This document shows, piece after piece, positions 8,681 to 17,108 of a stretch of DNA of 32,486 nucleotides. The stretch is taken from assembly GCA_964389025.1 (NCBI GenBank), contig CAYMCQ010000043.1, positions 1-32,486 on the forward strand, read 5' to 3'. The translations under genes and the position numbers were made by a program. Under the pieces are notes generated by a model that saw only the letters and a list, made by a program, of their open reading frames with translations, was not told the DNA's origin and ran no database searches. Source of the DNA: CAYMCQ01 sp964389025 (lineage in GTDB: Bacteria > Verrucomicrobiota > Verrucomicrobiia > Limisphaerales > CAYMCQ01). Numbering within the stretch: position 1 is the stretch's first letter; every line of letters starts with the position of its first letter.

Positions 8681-8795
8681 AAGCGCCAGAGGACTGGCGC
8701 AGTCCAAAAGCTCGCGCACAATCCGGCGGGCGTGGTCAACGCGAAGCGTCCTGGAGTGCGGCAGTCCTCTGCCGCTGTTGCTCCGGCATGGCGTG
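8681..8795 (+). repeat. REP-like double-hairpin repeat, family 1, copy A
   Basis: Hairpin 1 is GCGCCAG-AGGA-CTGGCGC (8683-8700), followed by CAGTCCAAAAGCTCGCG and CCGGCGGGCGTGG. Hairpin 2 is GCGGCAG-TCCT-CTGCCGC (8758-8775), preceded by GCGTCCTGGAGT. The unit continues with CTCCGGCATGGCGTGG. Copy B starts 160 bases later, so the two form a direct tandem array upstream of the RAYT gene. No gene is seen in 8560-8984 outside these repeats. Confidence 0.9.
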
Positions 8796-8840
8796 GAGCC
8801 AATGAACTTTCGCGGCTCGCATTCCGCGTCGCTCTCCCCA

Positions 8841-8938
8841 AAGCGCCAGAGGACTGGCGCAGTCCAAAAGCTCGCGCGCAATCCAGCGGGCGTGGTCAAC
8901 GCGAAGCGTCCTGGAGTGCGGCAGTCCTCTGCCGCTGT
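8841..8938 (+). repeat. REP-like double-hairpin repeat, family 1, copy B
   Basis: Nearly identical to copy A. Hairpins are at 8843-8860 (GCGCCAG stem, AGGA loop) and 8918-8935 (GCGGCAG stem, TCCT loop). The spacer differs at a few bases (GCGCGCAATCCAGC in place of GCGCACAATCCGGC). It ends about 50 bases before the part of the RAYT frame that resembles the family, placing a REP directly in the transposase 5' leader. Confidence 0.9.
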
Positions 8939-8984
8939 TCCGAATCCGCTAGACCAGCCGTCAAGATTTCTCCATGTTCATCCC

Positions 8985-9554
8985 CTGCCCGAGCCTCGCA
9001 CGCCCTGGCCACACGCGCCCACGCATCAACTCTCGGTGCGTGGCACTTACTTCGTCACTGCCAGCACGTATCTGAAGGCTCATCATTTCCGTGGTGCCGA
9101 CCGCTTAAGAGTATTGCACCGCGGGCTGCTGACTGTGGCGCGGGATTACGGATGGATTTTTGAGGCGTGAGCCGTGTTCTCGAATCACTACCACTTCGTT
9201 GGACATTCGCCGCCCGCCGCGCCCGATGCTTCAAATCTTTCCGACATGTTGAGTGTGCTTCACGTCAAGACCGCGGAGTGGGTCAACAAGCTTGACTGCG
9301 CGCCGGAGCGGCAGGTCTGGTTCAATTTCCGCGAGACGAGGCTCACTTACCAGAAATCTTATCTTGCGCGGCTGAATTACGTCCATCAAAACGCGGTGAA
9401 GCATCGGCTCGTGACGGTGGCGAACCAATATCCGTGGTGCTCGGCGCGGTGGTTCGAGCGCGCCTCGTCAGCGGCGATGGTGAAGTCCGTTTATCGCTTC
9501 AAGATTGACCGGTTGCAAGTGCCGGATGATTTCGAGCCGGTGGGGGAGTGGTGA
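8985..9554 (+). pseudogene. RAYT (REP-associated tyrosine transposase), interrupted by in-frame TGA
   Basis: Read in one frame, this encodes a Y1/HUH transposase of the REP-associated, IS200/IS605-related group. It has TPWPHAPTHQLS, RGTYFVTASTY, LHRGLLTVARDYGW, the metal-binding HUH motif in SNHYHFV (9180-9200), the catalytic-Tyr helix LNYVHQNAVKH, and the tail NQYPWCSARWF with VKSVYRFK. A TGA at 9168-9170 splits it just before the HUH motif, where relatives usually have Trp (AWAV), so one TGG-to-TGA change would explain it. The downstream part could restart at GTG 9174 but would lack the N-terminal strand. No clear start codon exists: the only upstream in-frame ATG (8778) lies before REP copy B. 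REP arrays flank it on both sides. The family call is from memory of conserved motifs. Confidence 0.8.
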
Positions 9555-9568
9555 GAGATGCGGTGGAA

Positions 9569-9622
9569 AAGCGCCAGGGGACTGGCGCAGTCCAAAAGCT
9601 CGCGCACAATCCGGCGGGCGTG
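9569..9622 (+). repeat. REP-like repeat, family 1, copy C (cut by gap)
   Basis: Hairpin 1 is GCGCCAG-GGGA-CTGGCGC at 9571-9588, followed by the usual spacer up to GGCGGGCGTG, where the assembly gap begins. It lies 14 bases after the RAYT stop. The loop is GGGA, as in copies D and E, whereas copies A and B have AGGA. Confidence 0.88.
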
Positions 9623-9722
9623 NNNNNNNNNNNNNNNNNNNNNNNNNNNNNNNNNNNNNNNNNNNNNNNNNNNNNNNNNNNNNNNNNNNNNNNNNNNNNN
9701 NNNNNNNNNNNNNNNNNNNNNN
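9623..9722. other. Assembly gap (100 N)
   Basis: A run of exactly 100 N bases, usually a placeholder of unknown true length. The same REP unit lies on both sides (copy C ends at the gap, copy D starts at its far edge), so the assembly most likely broke in a tandem REP array. Additional units may be hidden here. Confidence 0.98.
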
Positions 9723-9723
9723 A

Positions 9724-9842
9724 AAGCGCCAGGGGACTGGCGCAGTCCAAAAGCTCGCGCACAATCCGGCGGGCGTGACGAACGCGAAGCGTCTTGGAGT
9801 GCGGCAGTCCTCTGCCGCTGTCGCTCCGGCATGGCGTGGCGC
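9724..9842 (+). repeat. REP-like double-hairpin repeat, family 1, copy D
   Basis: A full unit. Hairpin 1 is GCGCCAG-GGGA-CTGGCGC at 9726-9743 and hairpin 2 is GCGGCAG-TCCT-CTGCCGC at 9801-9818, followed by CTCCGGCATGGCGTGG as in copy A. Copy E starts 162 bases after this one, which matches the 160-base period seen between A and B. Confidence 0.9.
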
Positions 9843-9885
9843 GAATAAACTGTTGCGTCATTCTCATTTCACATCACCCTTCCCA

Positions 9886-9960
9886 AAGCGCCAGGGGACT
9901 GGCGCAGTCCAAAAGCTCGCGCACAATCCGGCGGGCGTGGAGAGGGCGAAGCGTCTTGGA
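9886..9960 (+). repeat. REP-like repeat, family 1, copy E (truncated)
   Basis: Hairpin 1 (9888-9905) and the spacer are intact, but the unit ends at GCGTCTTGGA before hairpin 2. The six-PAS kinase stop codon follows 19 bases later. This marks the downstream edge of the array. Confidence 0.88.
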
Positions 9961-9978
9961 AAGCCCTTCAACGAACCG

Positions 9979-12900
9979 TCAACTTTTCACCACATCACCA
10001 TCGGCGGGGTTCAAGTTTTTTTCGTGGAGCAACCCGTGCAACGTCTTCACCAGCTTGTCAATGGCGTAGGGCTTGGTCAGGAATGTTTCGACCCCCAGCG
10101 CCTTCAAATCGGACGCCTTCCCGCCGGAACCCCGGCCACTGGCGGCGATCACATTCAGCCCCGGCTCCATCTTCTTCAGCACCCGCGCCAGCGCGACGCC
10201 ATCCATGATCGGCATGGAAATGTCCGTCAACACCACCTGAATTTTCTCCCGCAACGGGGCGAACAACGCCAGCGCTTCGGTTCCATCACCGGCCGTCAAC
10301 ACCTGATACCCCTGCCTTTCCAGAACCTTCTGCGTCATTTCGAGAAGAGGTTTCTCGTCATCCACCACCAGGATCAATTCGCCCTGGCCGCGTGGCAAAG
10401 CGGACGCCGCCGGAGCGGCCTCCGGCGCGACGGCAGCCGGGGTGGCCGGCAGGTAAACATTGAACGTGCTGCCGCGGCCCGGCTCGCTGTAAACTTTGAT
10501 GAAACCCTCGTGGCCCTTCACGATGCCCAGCACGGTGGAAAGACCCAATCCGGTTCCTTTGCCGACTTCCTTGGTCGTGAAAAATGGGTCGAAGATTTTA
10601 TGCAGGATTTCCGGCGCGATCCCGGTGCCGTTGTCAGCCACTGTGAACAGCACGTGAGAACCCGCCTTCGCATCGAGATTCTGGGTGACGAAATAGTCGT
10701 CGAGCACCGTGTTTTCAGCCGAGATCGTCAACATCCCGCCGTTGGGCATTGCGTCGCGGGCATTGAGGCACAAGTTGAGCAGCAGTTGATGGATCTGGGT
10801 GGGGTCTCCCATCACATTCCACAGGTCGTCGGCGATTTTTGCGTTGACCAGGATGTTCTTGGGAAAAGTTTCCTTGGACATTTTGACCATGTCCTTCACC
10901 AGATGCCGGGGTTGCACGGTGATCCTTTCGCCCAGGGATCCGCGGCCAAAAGTGAGCAGTTGTTTGACGATGTCCACCCCGCGCTGAGCGTTCGTGTGGA
11001 TCATGTCCATTATCTTCTGGATTTCCCTCTCGTCCAGCTTCCCCTGGCGCATCAGCGGGGAGGCCATCAAAATCGGCGTCAGAATGTTGTTCAGGTCATG
11101 GGCGATGCCGCTGGCCAGCATACCCAGGCCTTCCATGCGCTGCGCCCGGAGGAACTGCGCTTCCAACTTTTTCTTGTCGGTGATGTCGGTGTTGATCACC
11201 AGCACCGACTTCGGTTTGCCATGCTCGTCCCGCACCAGCGTCGAGCGGCTGTTCAAGATTACTTCCCGCCCGCCCTTGACGACCAGGTTGACTTCCCCAG
11301 CCCATTCGCCCTTTTCCAGCAACTGCTTTTGGATCGCGTCGAACGCAGTTGGATCTTTGTAAACCAGTTCCGTCACTTTGCGTCCGATGGCTTCCTTCGC
11401 AGTCAGGCCAGACAAATTCTCGGCGGCCTTGTTCCAGAATCGGATCAGTCCCTCCATGTCGCGGATGATGATTGCGTCCTGCGCCAAATCCAGCAGGCTG
11501 GCTTGTTGCAGGAGTTGCTCCTCCGCCTGCTTGCGCTTGGTGATGTCCTGCGTCAAACCCATCAGCCGCTGCACAACCCCCGTTTCATCCCGGATCGGCA
11601 CAAACGACGACTGGAAATGACGCTTGTTGGTAGTGGCAAATTCGAATTCGGACGACTGCCCCTGCAACGCAAGATCCAGCAGCCGGCTGATCCGCTCCTT
11701 GTCAACATCCGCGACGATATCCAAGCAACGCTTCCCGCAAATCGCGCTTTCATCCCGAACAGACATCATTTCCAAGCCAACCGGGTTCATGGAAATCAAC
11801 CGGCCCTCCCGATCTATTTCGTGGATGCAATAGGGCGAGTTCTGCACCAGCAGCCGAAACCGTGATTCGCTCGCGCGCAGCGCTTCCTCTGCCTGCTTGC
11901 GCTCGGTGATGTCCTGAATGATCGCCAGGAACATCGGCGCGCCTGTTGATAGAGCCATTTGCAGGCGCACTTCCACCGCGTAAAAGGTTCCGTCCTTCCG
12001 TCGGTGCCGGGTCTCGAGTAATAATCGGTCGCGGTTCCCGGTTCGCAAAGGGTCGAGCATCGCCACAAACTGCTCGCGCGAAAAATCCGGCTTGATGTCC
12101 AACGGCGTCAACGCCTGAAGTTCCTCCATCGTGTAACCGAGATTTTGACGCGCCCCGAGACTGACCCGCGTGAAGCGCAGGGAACCGGCCTCGAAGACGT
12201 AGATCTCGTTCGAGGAATTGTCGAGGATGGTGCCGAACTGGGTGGCGAGTTCCTCCGCCCGCTTGCGCTCCGTGATGTCAGTGAAAAGCGCGAGGATACA
12301 TTTCTCTCCGCCCATCTCGACCAGTTCCATGGACACGAGCATGTCACCAAGCACTCCAGATTTCTTGCGGGCTTTTCCCTCCACGTTCTTCAACGAACCT
12401 TCCGTCATCAGTCGTGTGAGCGTTTCCTCGCGCTGCTTGGAATCGGCCCACAGCCCCAATTCCACAGGGGTGTGACCCAGCACTTCTTCCCGCCGAAAAC
12501 CAAACAGCTTCAAGAAAGCTTCATTGACTTCAATAAATTGCCTGTCGGACAGCCGGACGACGCCGACGCCGACCGAAAGCGCGCGAAAAGCTTTCGAGAA
12601 AAGTTCCTCCGACTGCTGCAACGCTTCTTCCACCCGTTTGCGCTCGGTCACATCGAACAAGGTGGCCAGCACGGCGGGCTGGCCTTCAAACTCCGTCGCC
12701 TTGGCGCGAAGCTCAACCCATCGGGTTTGGCCGCTTTTTGTCAGAATCTTAAATTCATATTGTGGCGGCGGCGCCCCTCCCCGGCTGCGCGCCTCGCCGC
12801 GCTCGCGCACATGGTCCCGGTGGTCGGGATGGATCACCTCCCAGAAGTTCATTTTCAACAGTTCCTGCCGGCTGCAGCCGGTCATCTGCTCCATCACTTC

Positions 12901-13419
12901 GTTGACGTAACGGAACGGCCCGCCTTGATGGATCAGAATTGCCGCGGGGGAGGCTTCGGCCAAACTTCTGAATCTTATCTCACTCTCCCGAAGCGCCGCT
13001 TCCGCCCGTTCGTGCGCGGTGACGTCCCATGACATTCCCTGGATGCCAATGAGTCCGCCGCTGTGATCGCGGAGCGGCACCTTGAACACATGGATATGCC
13101 TTCGCCCACCTTCGGGGGTTTGGAATTGCTCCACACTCTCAAAAACTTTTCCGCTGGACATCACCTCCTGCTCGTCCCGGCGATGTTTCGCGGCCGTCTC
13201 TGGCGGAAAAAAATCCGCGTCCGTCTTGCCAAGGATGTCGGGGAGCGTTTTCCCCATCGCGCGACAAAATAAATCGTTGCCAAACATGAATCGCCCCTCC
13301 ATGTCCTTGCAGAAGATGTGGACCGGCAGCGTTTCAACCAGCGATTGATAAAGCGCCTGTAGATTCTTCGTCGCCGGGCTTGACCCGGTTTCACGGACGG
13401 CTTCAGAGGCGTCGGGCAT
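9979..13419 (-). CDS. Soluble six-PAS hybrid histidine kinase with C-terminal receiver
   Basis: A 1146-residue cytoplasmic kinase with no membrane helix. Six PAS/PAC modules occupy about 20-140, 146-264, 270-389, 393-510, 516-633 and 640-755, five of them ending in a D-I/V-T-x-(R/K)K or DVTER-type linker. HisKA follows with phospho-His774 in LASGIAHDLNNIL. HATPase_c lies at about 875-1005 with LNLCLNARDAMPNGG, DNGTGIAP and GTGLGLSTVLGI. The receiver at about 1025-1140 has LVVDDEKPLLEM, LTDISMPIMDG and FLTKPYAID. The third PAS has VGVGVVRLSDRQFIEVN. The tandem PAS domains suggest integration of several redox, light or small-molecule cues; no ligand can be named. It stands alone between the REP array and the rhomboid gene, and is convergent with the earlier signalling cluster. 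The 193 bases upstream hold no certain promoter. Confidence 0.93.
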   Translation of the reverse strand: MPDASEAVRETGSSPATKNLQALYQSLVETLPVHIFCKDMEGRFMFGNDLFCRAMGKTLPDILGKTDADFFPPETAAKHRRDEQEVMSSGKVFESVEQFQTPEGGRRHIHVFKVPLRDHSGGLIGIQGMSWDVTAHERAEAALRESEIRFRSLAEASPAAILIHQGGPFRYVNEVMEQMTGCSRQELLKMNFWEVIHPDHRDHVRERGEARSRGGAPPPQYEFKILTKSGQTRWVELRAKATEFEGQPAVLATLFDVTERKRVEEALQQSEELFSKAFRALSVGVGVVRLSDRQFIEVNEAFLKLFGFRREEVLGHTPVELGLWADSKQREETLTRLMTEGSLKNVEGKARKKSGVLGDMLVSMELVEMGGEKCILALFTDITERKRAEELATQFGTILDNSSNEIYVFEAGSLRFTRVSLGARQNLGYTMEELQALTPLDIKPDFSREQFVAMLDPLRTGNRDRLLLETRHRRKDGTFYAVEVRLQMALSTGAPMFLAIIQDITERKQAEEALRASESRFRLLVQNSPYCIHEIDREGRLISMNPVGLEMMSVRDESAICGKRCLDIVADVDKERISRLLDLALQGQSSEFEFATTNKRHFQSSFVPIRDETGVVQRLMGLTQDITKRKQAEEQLLQQASLLDLAQDAIIIRDMEGLIRFWNKAAENLSGLTAKEAIGRKVTELVYKDPTAFDAIQKQLLEKGEWAGEVNLVVKGGREVILNSRSTLVRDEHGKPKSVLVINTDITDKKKLEAQFLRAQRMEGLGMLASGIAHDLNNILTPILMASPLMRQGKLDEREIQKIMDMIHTNAQRGVDIVKQLLTFGRGSLGERITVQPRHLVKDMVKMSKETFPKNILVNAKIADDLWNVMGDPTQIHQLLLNLCLNARDAMPNGGMLTISAENTVLDDYFVTQNLDAKAGSHVLFTVADNGTGIAPEILHKIFDPFFTTKEVGKGTGLGLSTVLGIVKGHEGFIKVYSEPGRGSTFNVYLPATPAAVAPEAAPAASALPRGQGELILVVDDEKPLLEMTQKVLERQGYQVLTAGDGTEALALFAPLREKIQVVLTDISMPIMDGVALARVLKKMEPGLNVIAASGRGSGGKASDLKALGVETFLTKPYAIDKLVKTLHGLLHEKNLNPADGDVVKS

Positions 13420-13612
13420 ACGAGATTTTTTGTGTCAGTTCGTTACGGAGTCCACAAGAGCAGATTCCTAGCCGGGCGCACCGTGGAATACAATACTTTT
13501 CAGCAAAATTGATTCCATCAACGCCGAGCTGTCGAGAAACGCGGAGTTTGATTGAACCAGGAGATTTGTTCAATTTCATTTACGCCGAATATTTTGCGGC
13601 TAGGCTTGCGCC

Positions 13613-14515
13613 ATGCGACAAATCGGGCATCTGGAAAACGAAGCCGCTGCGAAAGCCTTTGGCGATTTTCTTTTCGTCCAGGGAATTCACAATCAATTGG
13701 AGCACGAACCGTCCGACGGCTGGGCGATTTGGATTCACGACGAGGAACATTTGCCGCGCGCGAAGGAATTGCTGGCCGAATTCCGCGCGAGTCCGACCGA
13801 CCCGAAATTTTCCTCGAACAAAGAACAAGCCGACAAACTCCGCAGCGAGGAACAAAAAGCCAAAGCCGACTACGAGAAAAAACTGAAAGGCCGCAGGCAT
13901 TTGTTTCGTCCGATGACGGCTTATGGATTCGGGCCGCTGACGTTTGTGCTGATTGCCATCAGTGTCGTCGTGTTTATCAAGATGAATTTTGGTGACGCTG
14001 GCAACGAACTCGAACGAATTCACAGCTTGTTCATAAAAGATTTCTTTTCGGAGAAGGCGTTTCAGTCAAAAGATTTGCCCGAAGTTCGCAGCGGTGAAGT
14101 CTGGCGGCTGCTCACGCCAATATTTATTCATTTCAACGTGTTGCACATCTTGTTCAACATGCTTTGGCTGCGTGATCTTGGCAGCATGATTGAAGGGAGA
14201 CAAAGCAGTTTCGTTCTGGCGCTGTTGGTCTTGGTAATCGGGGTTTGTTCCAACTTGGGTGAATTTTTAGTCATGCAACCCGTATTTGGAGGAATGTCCG
14301 GCGTTGTTTACGGCTTGCTCGGCTACATTTGGATCCGCGGAAAACTCGATCCCGGCTCCGGCCTGTTTCTTCATCCGACGACCGTGTGGATGATGATTGC
14401 CTGGTTTGTTCTTTGTTGGTCAGGATTGATTGGTCACATTGCAAACGTCGCCCACACTGTCGGACTCTTTATGGGAGTCGCGTGGGGCTGGCTGTCGTCC
14501 TTGCGCCATCGGTGA
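13613..14515 (+). CDS. glpG: Rhomboid-family intramembrane serine protease, GlpG-like
   Basis: A 300-residue rhomboid. An N-terminal cytoplasmic domain of about 95 residues (GDFLFVQGIHNQLE, WAIWIHDEEHLPRAKELL) resembles the GlpG NRho domain. A charged coil precedes the membrane core from about 108. The core has WRLLTPIFIH, HILFNMLWL (residues 178-186, the HxxxN oxyanion motif), GGMSGVVYGLLGY with catalytic Ser229, and HIANVAHTVGLFMG with catalytic His281. All key residues are present, so an active enzyme cleaving membrane proteins within the bilayer is expected; its substrates are unknown. It is followed 30 bases later by the NAD(P)HX repair gene in the same direction. The symbol is used for domain architecture, not proven orthology. 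Confidence 0.9.
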   Translation: MRQIGHLENEAAAKAFGDFLFVQGIHNQLEHEPSDGWAIWIHDEEHLPRAKELLAEFRASPTDPKFSSNKEQADKLRSEEQKAKADYEKKLKGRRHLFRPMTAYGFGPLTFVLIAISVVVFIKMNFGDAGNELERIHSLFIKDFFSEKAFQSKDLPEVRSGEVWRLLTPIFIHFNVLHILFNMLWLRDLGSMIEGRQSSFVLALLVLVIGVCSNLGEFLVMQPVFGGMSGVVYGLLGYIWIRGKLDPGSGLFLHPTTVWMMIAWFVLCWSGLIGHIANVAHTVGLFMGVAWGWLSSLRHR

Positions 14516-14545
14516 AAATTTTTTGGAACGTGCGAAATTAAATTC

Positions 14546-15970
14546 ATGCCGCTGCCAATCATCAACGTCTCGCAGATGCGCGAGTGGGAGAAGGCCACGT
14601 GGAAAACCGGGCAGACAGAGGGCGAGGTCATCCGCCGCGTCGGGAAAATCGTTGCCGAACGCGCGCTGGAACTGACGAAGCGTGACGATTTTATTTTGAT
14701 TCTCGCGGGCAAAGGCCACAACGGCGATGATGCGCGTTGCGCCTGTGAACATCTGCACGAGCGGCGCGTGGACGTGTTCGAAGTCAAAAATCCCCAGCAG
14801 TCATTGTCCAAACTCGACGCGCTGCTTTCACCGAAACCCGCGCTCATCATTGACGGGCTTTTTGGAATCGGCATCAGCCGCGCGCTGGATGAGCATTGGA
14901 TCAAGTTCATCGAACGAGTCAATGCGGCGAAAACCTGCGTGCTCGCGGTGGACGTGCCATCCGGTTTGAATGCTGACACGGGTGAAATTCACGGCGCCGC
15001 CATTCGCGCTACAGTAACACTGACGCTTGGCGCGCCGAAAGTTGGATTGCTCGAATCAAGAGCCGCGCCGTTCGTCGGACGGCTTGAAGTCGCGCCGGAA
15101 ATCGGTCTTGTCCCCTGCCCTCTCAAAAGCGAAGCGCAATGGACATTGCCCTCAGACTTTGAAGATTTTCCTCCGCGCCGAAGCGTCGGAACACACAAGG
15201 GAAGTTTCGGCCATCTCGCAATCATCGCCGGCAGTTTTGGATTTCACGGCGCGGCAGTCCTCGCGGCTCGCGGCGCGCAACGCGCGAGGCCGGGCTTGAT
15301 CACGCTGTTCACGCTCGACAAGGTTTATCATCCCATCGCGTCGCAACTCCAAGCCGTGATGGTTTCGCTTTGGAATGCCAGACTGGATTTCTCGGAAAAA
15401 CGTTTCTCAGCGGTTCTCATCGGGCCGGGTCTCGCCGCGCACGACGTTCCGCACGAAGTGTCCGCCAACCTGCGGTGGCTCTGGCACAATTCGCCGCTGC
15501 CCATCATCGTGGACGCCAGCGCGCTGGATTGGCTGCCGCTGGATTCCGGCCACCAAAAGGCCATCCGCCTCATCACGCCGCATCCGGGCGAAGCGGCGCG
15601 AATGTTGAAGGCCACGATTCCGGACGTGCAGGCGAACCGTCCCGACACGCTGAAAAAACTTTCGCAGCAATTCGGCGATTGTTTCGTGGCACTCAAGGGC
15701 CATCAAACGCTCGTTGGCAAAAGCGCTGGGGAAATTTTCGTGAACCCGTCCGGCAATCCGCATCTCGCGCAAGGCGGCAGCGGCGATTTGCTTGCCGGTT
15801 ACATCGCGGGGCTGCTCGCCCAACACGAACTTCAAACCGATCCGCTCAAGACGGTTCGCTACGGCGTCTGGCAGCATGGAGCGGCGGCGGACCGGCTGGA
15901 CGGCACGCAGGCGAATTGGGTCGTCGAAGATTTGGCAGAGAGGCTTGGCAGCTCACACGCCGGGGCGTAG
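14546..15970 (+). CDS. nnr: Bifunctional NAD(P)H-hydrate epimerase / dehydratase
   Basis: A 474-residue two-domain repair enzyme. The N-terminal YjeF_N epimerase (about 1-205) has AGKGHNGDDARCACEHL in place of the usual GNNGGDG nucleotide loop, IIDGLFGIG, and VDVPSGLNADTG. The C-terminal ribokinase-like dehydratase has GSFGHLAIIAGS, TPHPGEAARML, LKGHQTLVG and NPHLAQGGSGDLLAGYIAGL. Together they interconvert and dehydrate damaged NADHX and NADPHX back to NAD(P)H. The GHNGDD loop departs from the consensus but keeps the key Asn. The stop codon TAG (15968-15970) is the start of the left arm of a palindromic repeat. Length and order match the family. Confidence 0.92.
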   Translation: MPLPIINVSQMREWEKATWKTGQTEGEVIRRVGKIVAERALELTKRDDFILILAGKGHNGDDARCACEHLHERRVDVFEVKNPQQSLSKLDALLSPKPALIIDGLFGIGISRALDEHWIKFIERVNAAKTCVLAVDVPSGLNADTGEIHGAAIRATVTLTLGAPKVGLLESRAAPFVGRLEVAPEIGLVPCPLKSEAQWTLPSDFEDFPPRRSVGTHKGSFGHLAIIAGSFGFHGAAVLAARGAQRARPGLITLFTLDKVYHPIASQLQAVMVSLWNARLDFSEKRFSAVLIGPGLAAHDVPHEVSANLRWLWHNSPLPIIVDASALDWLPLDSGHQKAIRLITPHPGEAARMLKATIPDVQANRPDTLKKLSQQFGDCFVALKGHQTLVGKSAGEIFVNPSGNPHLAQGGSGDLLAGYIAGLLAQHELQTDPLKTVRYGVWQHGAAADRLDGTQANWVVEDLAERLGSSHAGA

Positions 15971-16100
15971 CGCAGGTTTCCAACGTGCTCCCGCCGCGGC
16001 GGGGCGGATGAACTTTCCGCGCGTCGAATCTTTCCCACGGCGCGCAGGCTGGAAGCGCTGCGATACAGCCCCGAAAGCTTTCGGGGGAAACCTGCGCTAC
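15967..16100. repeat. Inverted-repeat element, family 2 (15-bp arms)
   Basis: Perfect 15-bp terminal arms: GTAGCGCAGGTTTCC at 15967-15981 and its complement GGAAACCTGCGCTAC at 16086-16100. Inside are two self-complementary runs, CCCGCCGCGGCGGG (15990-16003) and CCCCGAAAGCTTTCGGGG (16069-16086). It fills most of the 187-base gap after the NAD(P)HX enzyme and supplies that gene's TAG stop. It looks like a miniature element; no gene is seen inside. The inner GC-rich palindromes might also halt transcription, but no T-tract follows. Confidence 0.85.
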
Positions 16101-16157
16101 AAGCGGGCGAGGAATTTTTTCTTCCTTTGCCTCAAATCATCTGCTATCCAGCCCGCA

Positions 16158-17108
16158 ATGCACCGATTGAAAATCATTCCGGCCGGACTCATCATTCTTC
16201 TGGCCATCGCGTTTTCCGTCACGGCGGACACATTCACCCTGACAGACGGCAAAAGCGTCTCGGGCGACATTGTCTCATTCGATCAAAAAGGCGTTGTCTT
16301 AAAATTCCCGGACGGAAAATATTCCGAGCCTGTCCTGTGGGAAAAATTTTCGCAGGACGATTTGAAAAAGATTGGGGAAAAACTTCCCAAAGCCGCGCAG
16401 TTCATCGGGCCATTTATCGTGCAAACCATCGAGGAAAAGCGCGCCAAGACCACCATCGAGGTCAAAAAAGATTTCCCTAAACTCGAACGGCCTGCGCCGG
16501 GCTCGCTGATTGGCGGTTTGTTTTCGTCGCCTTTGGGAATCGTGATTATTCTCTTGATTTACGCTGCAAATATTTATGCCGGCTACGAAGTCGCGATTTT
16601 CCGCGCGCAGCAACCGGCGCTTGTTTGCGGGCTTTCGGCAGTGCTCCCGTTCGTCGGGCCAGTTATTTTTCTTTCGATGCCGACGCGCGTTTCAAAAGCT
16701 GAAGGCGAGTGGGCAGGCGTCCAACAAGCCGGCACAGCCGAGGGCGAAGGCGCCGGTGAATTTGTCGTTCCGCAGGAAGCTGCCGCTGGCCAGCCATATC
16801 CGCCGCCCGCTCCCGACGAGTCTGCCTTGCCGCCGACGCAAACTTTTCCCCGCGGCCAATTCACATTGAACCGGCGTTTTTTCGAGACGAAATTCCCCGG
16901 CTTTTTTGGCATCATCAAGCGCGACGCCGACAAAGACATGGTTCTCGTCTTCAAATCCCCTCGCGGCACTTGCGTCGCCCAGCGCATCGCCCGGATCGCG
17001 TCCAACGAAATCCATGTGACCGTGCAGCGGGGCCACGCATCCGAGGAAGTGATTATTCCGTTCACAGAAATCCAGGAAGTTCAATTGAAACACAAGGACA
17101 CTCCATGA
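16158..17108 (+). CDS. Secreted/membrane protein of unknown function
   Basis: A 316-residue protein I do not recognise. A signal peptide (residues 1-23, LKIIPAGLIILLAIAFSVTA) is followed by a small beta-rich segment (TFTLTDGKSVSGDIVSFDQ, then VLKFPDGKYSEPVLWEKF). Two hydrophobic helices follow at about 118-140 and 148-165. Next comes a Pro/Ala/Gly-rich linker of about 50 residues, and a C-terminal domain of about 95 residues (LNRRFFETKFPGFFG, MVLVFKSPRG) ending in EVQLKHKD. The N-terminal part resembles segments in verrucomicrobial exported proteins that read like an SH3-type fold. The start at 16158 gives the signal peptide directly; the open frame extends upstream without homology. Its stop overlaps the adenylate kinase start (ATGA, 17105-17108), so the two are translationally coupled. 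Confidence 0.75.
   Translation: MHRLKIIPAGLIILLAIAFSVTADTFTLTDGKSVSGDIVSFDQKGVVLKFPDGKYSEPVLWEKFSQDDLKKIGEKLPKAAQFIGPFIVQTIEEKRAKTTIEVKKDFPKLERPAPGSLIGGLFSSPLGIVIILLIYAANIYAGYEVAIFRAQQPALVCGLSAVLPFVGPVIFLSMPTRVSKAEGEWAGVQQAGTAEGEGAGEFVVPQEAAAGQPYPPPAPDESALPPTQTFPRGQFTLNRRFFETKFPGFFGIIKRDADKDMVLVFKSPRGTCVAQRIARIASNEIHVTVQRGHASEEVIIPFTEIQEVQLKHKDTP

Noticed and set aside
9168..9170. TGA recoded as Trp across the genome
   Set aside because: Several clear genes here end at TGA (for example the XRE regulator, the PocR kinase and purD), so a general reassignment does not fit.
8681..9960. CRISPR array
   Set aside because: Period is near 160 bp, the units are almost wholly repeated with no unique spacers, the repeat has two hairpins, and no cas genes are present.
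9505..11865. Plus-strand open frame of 786 residues running across the gap
   Set aside because: It is the antisense of the six-PAS kinase, passes through the N run, and shows no domain.
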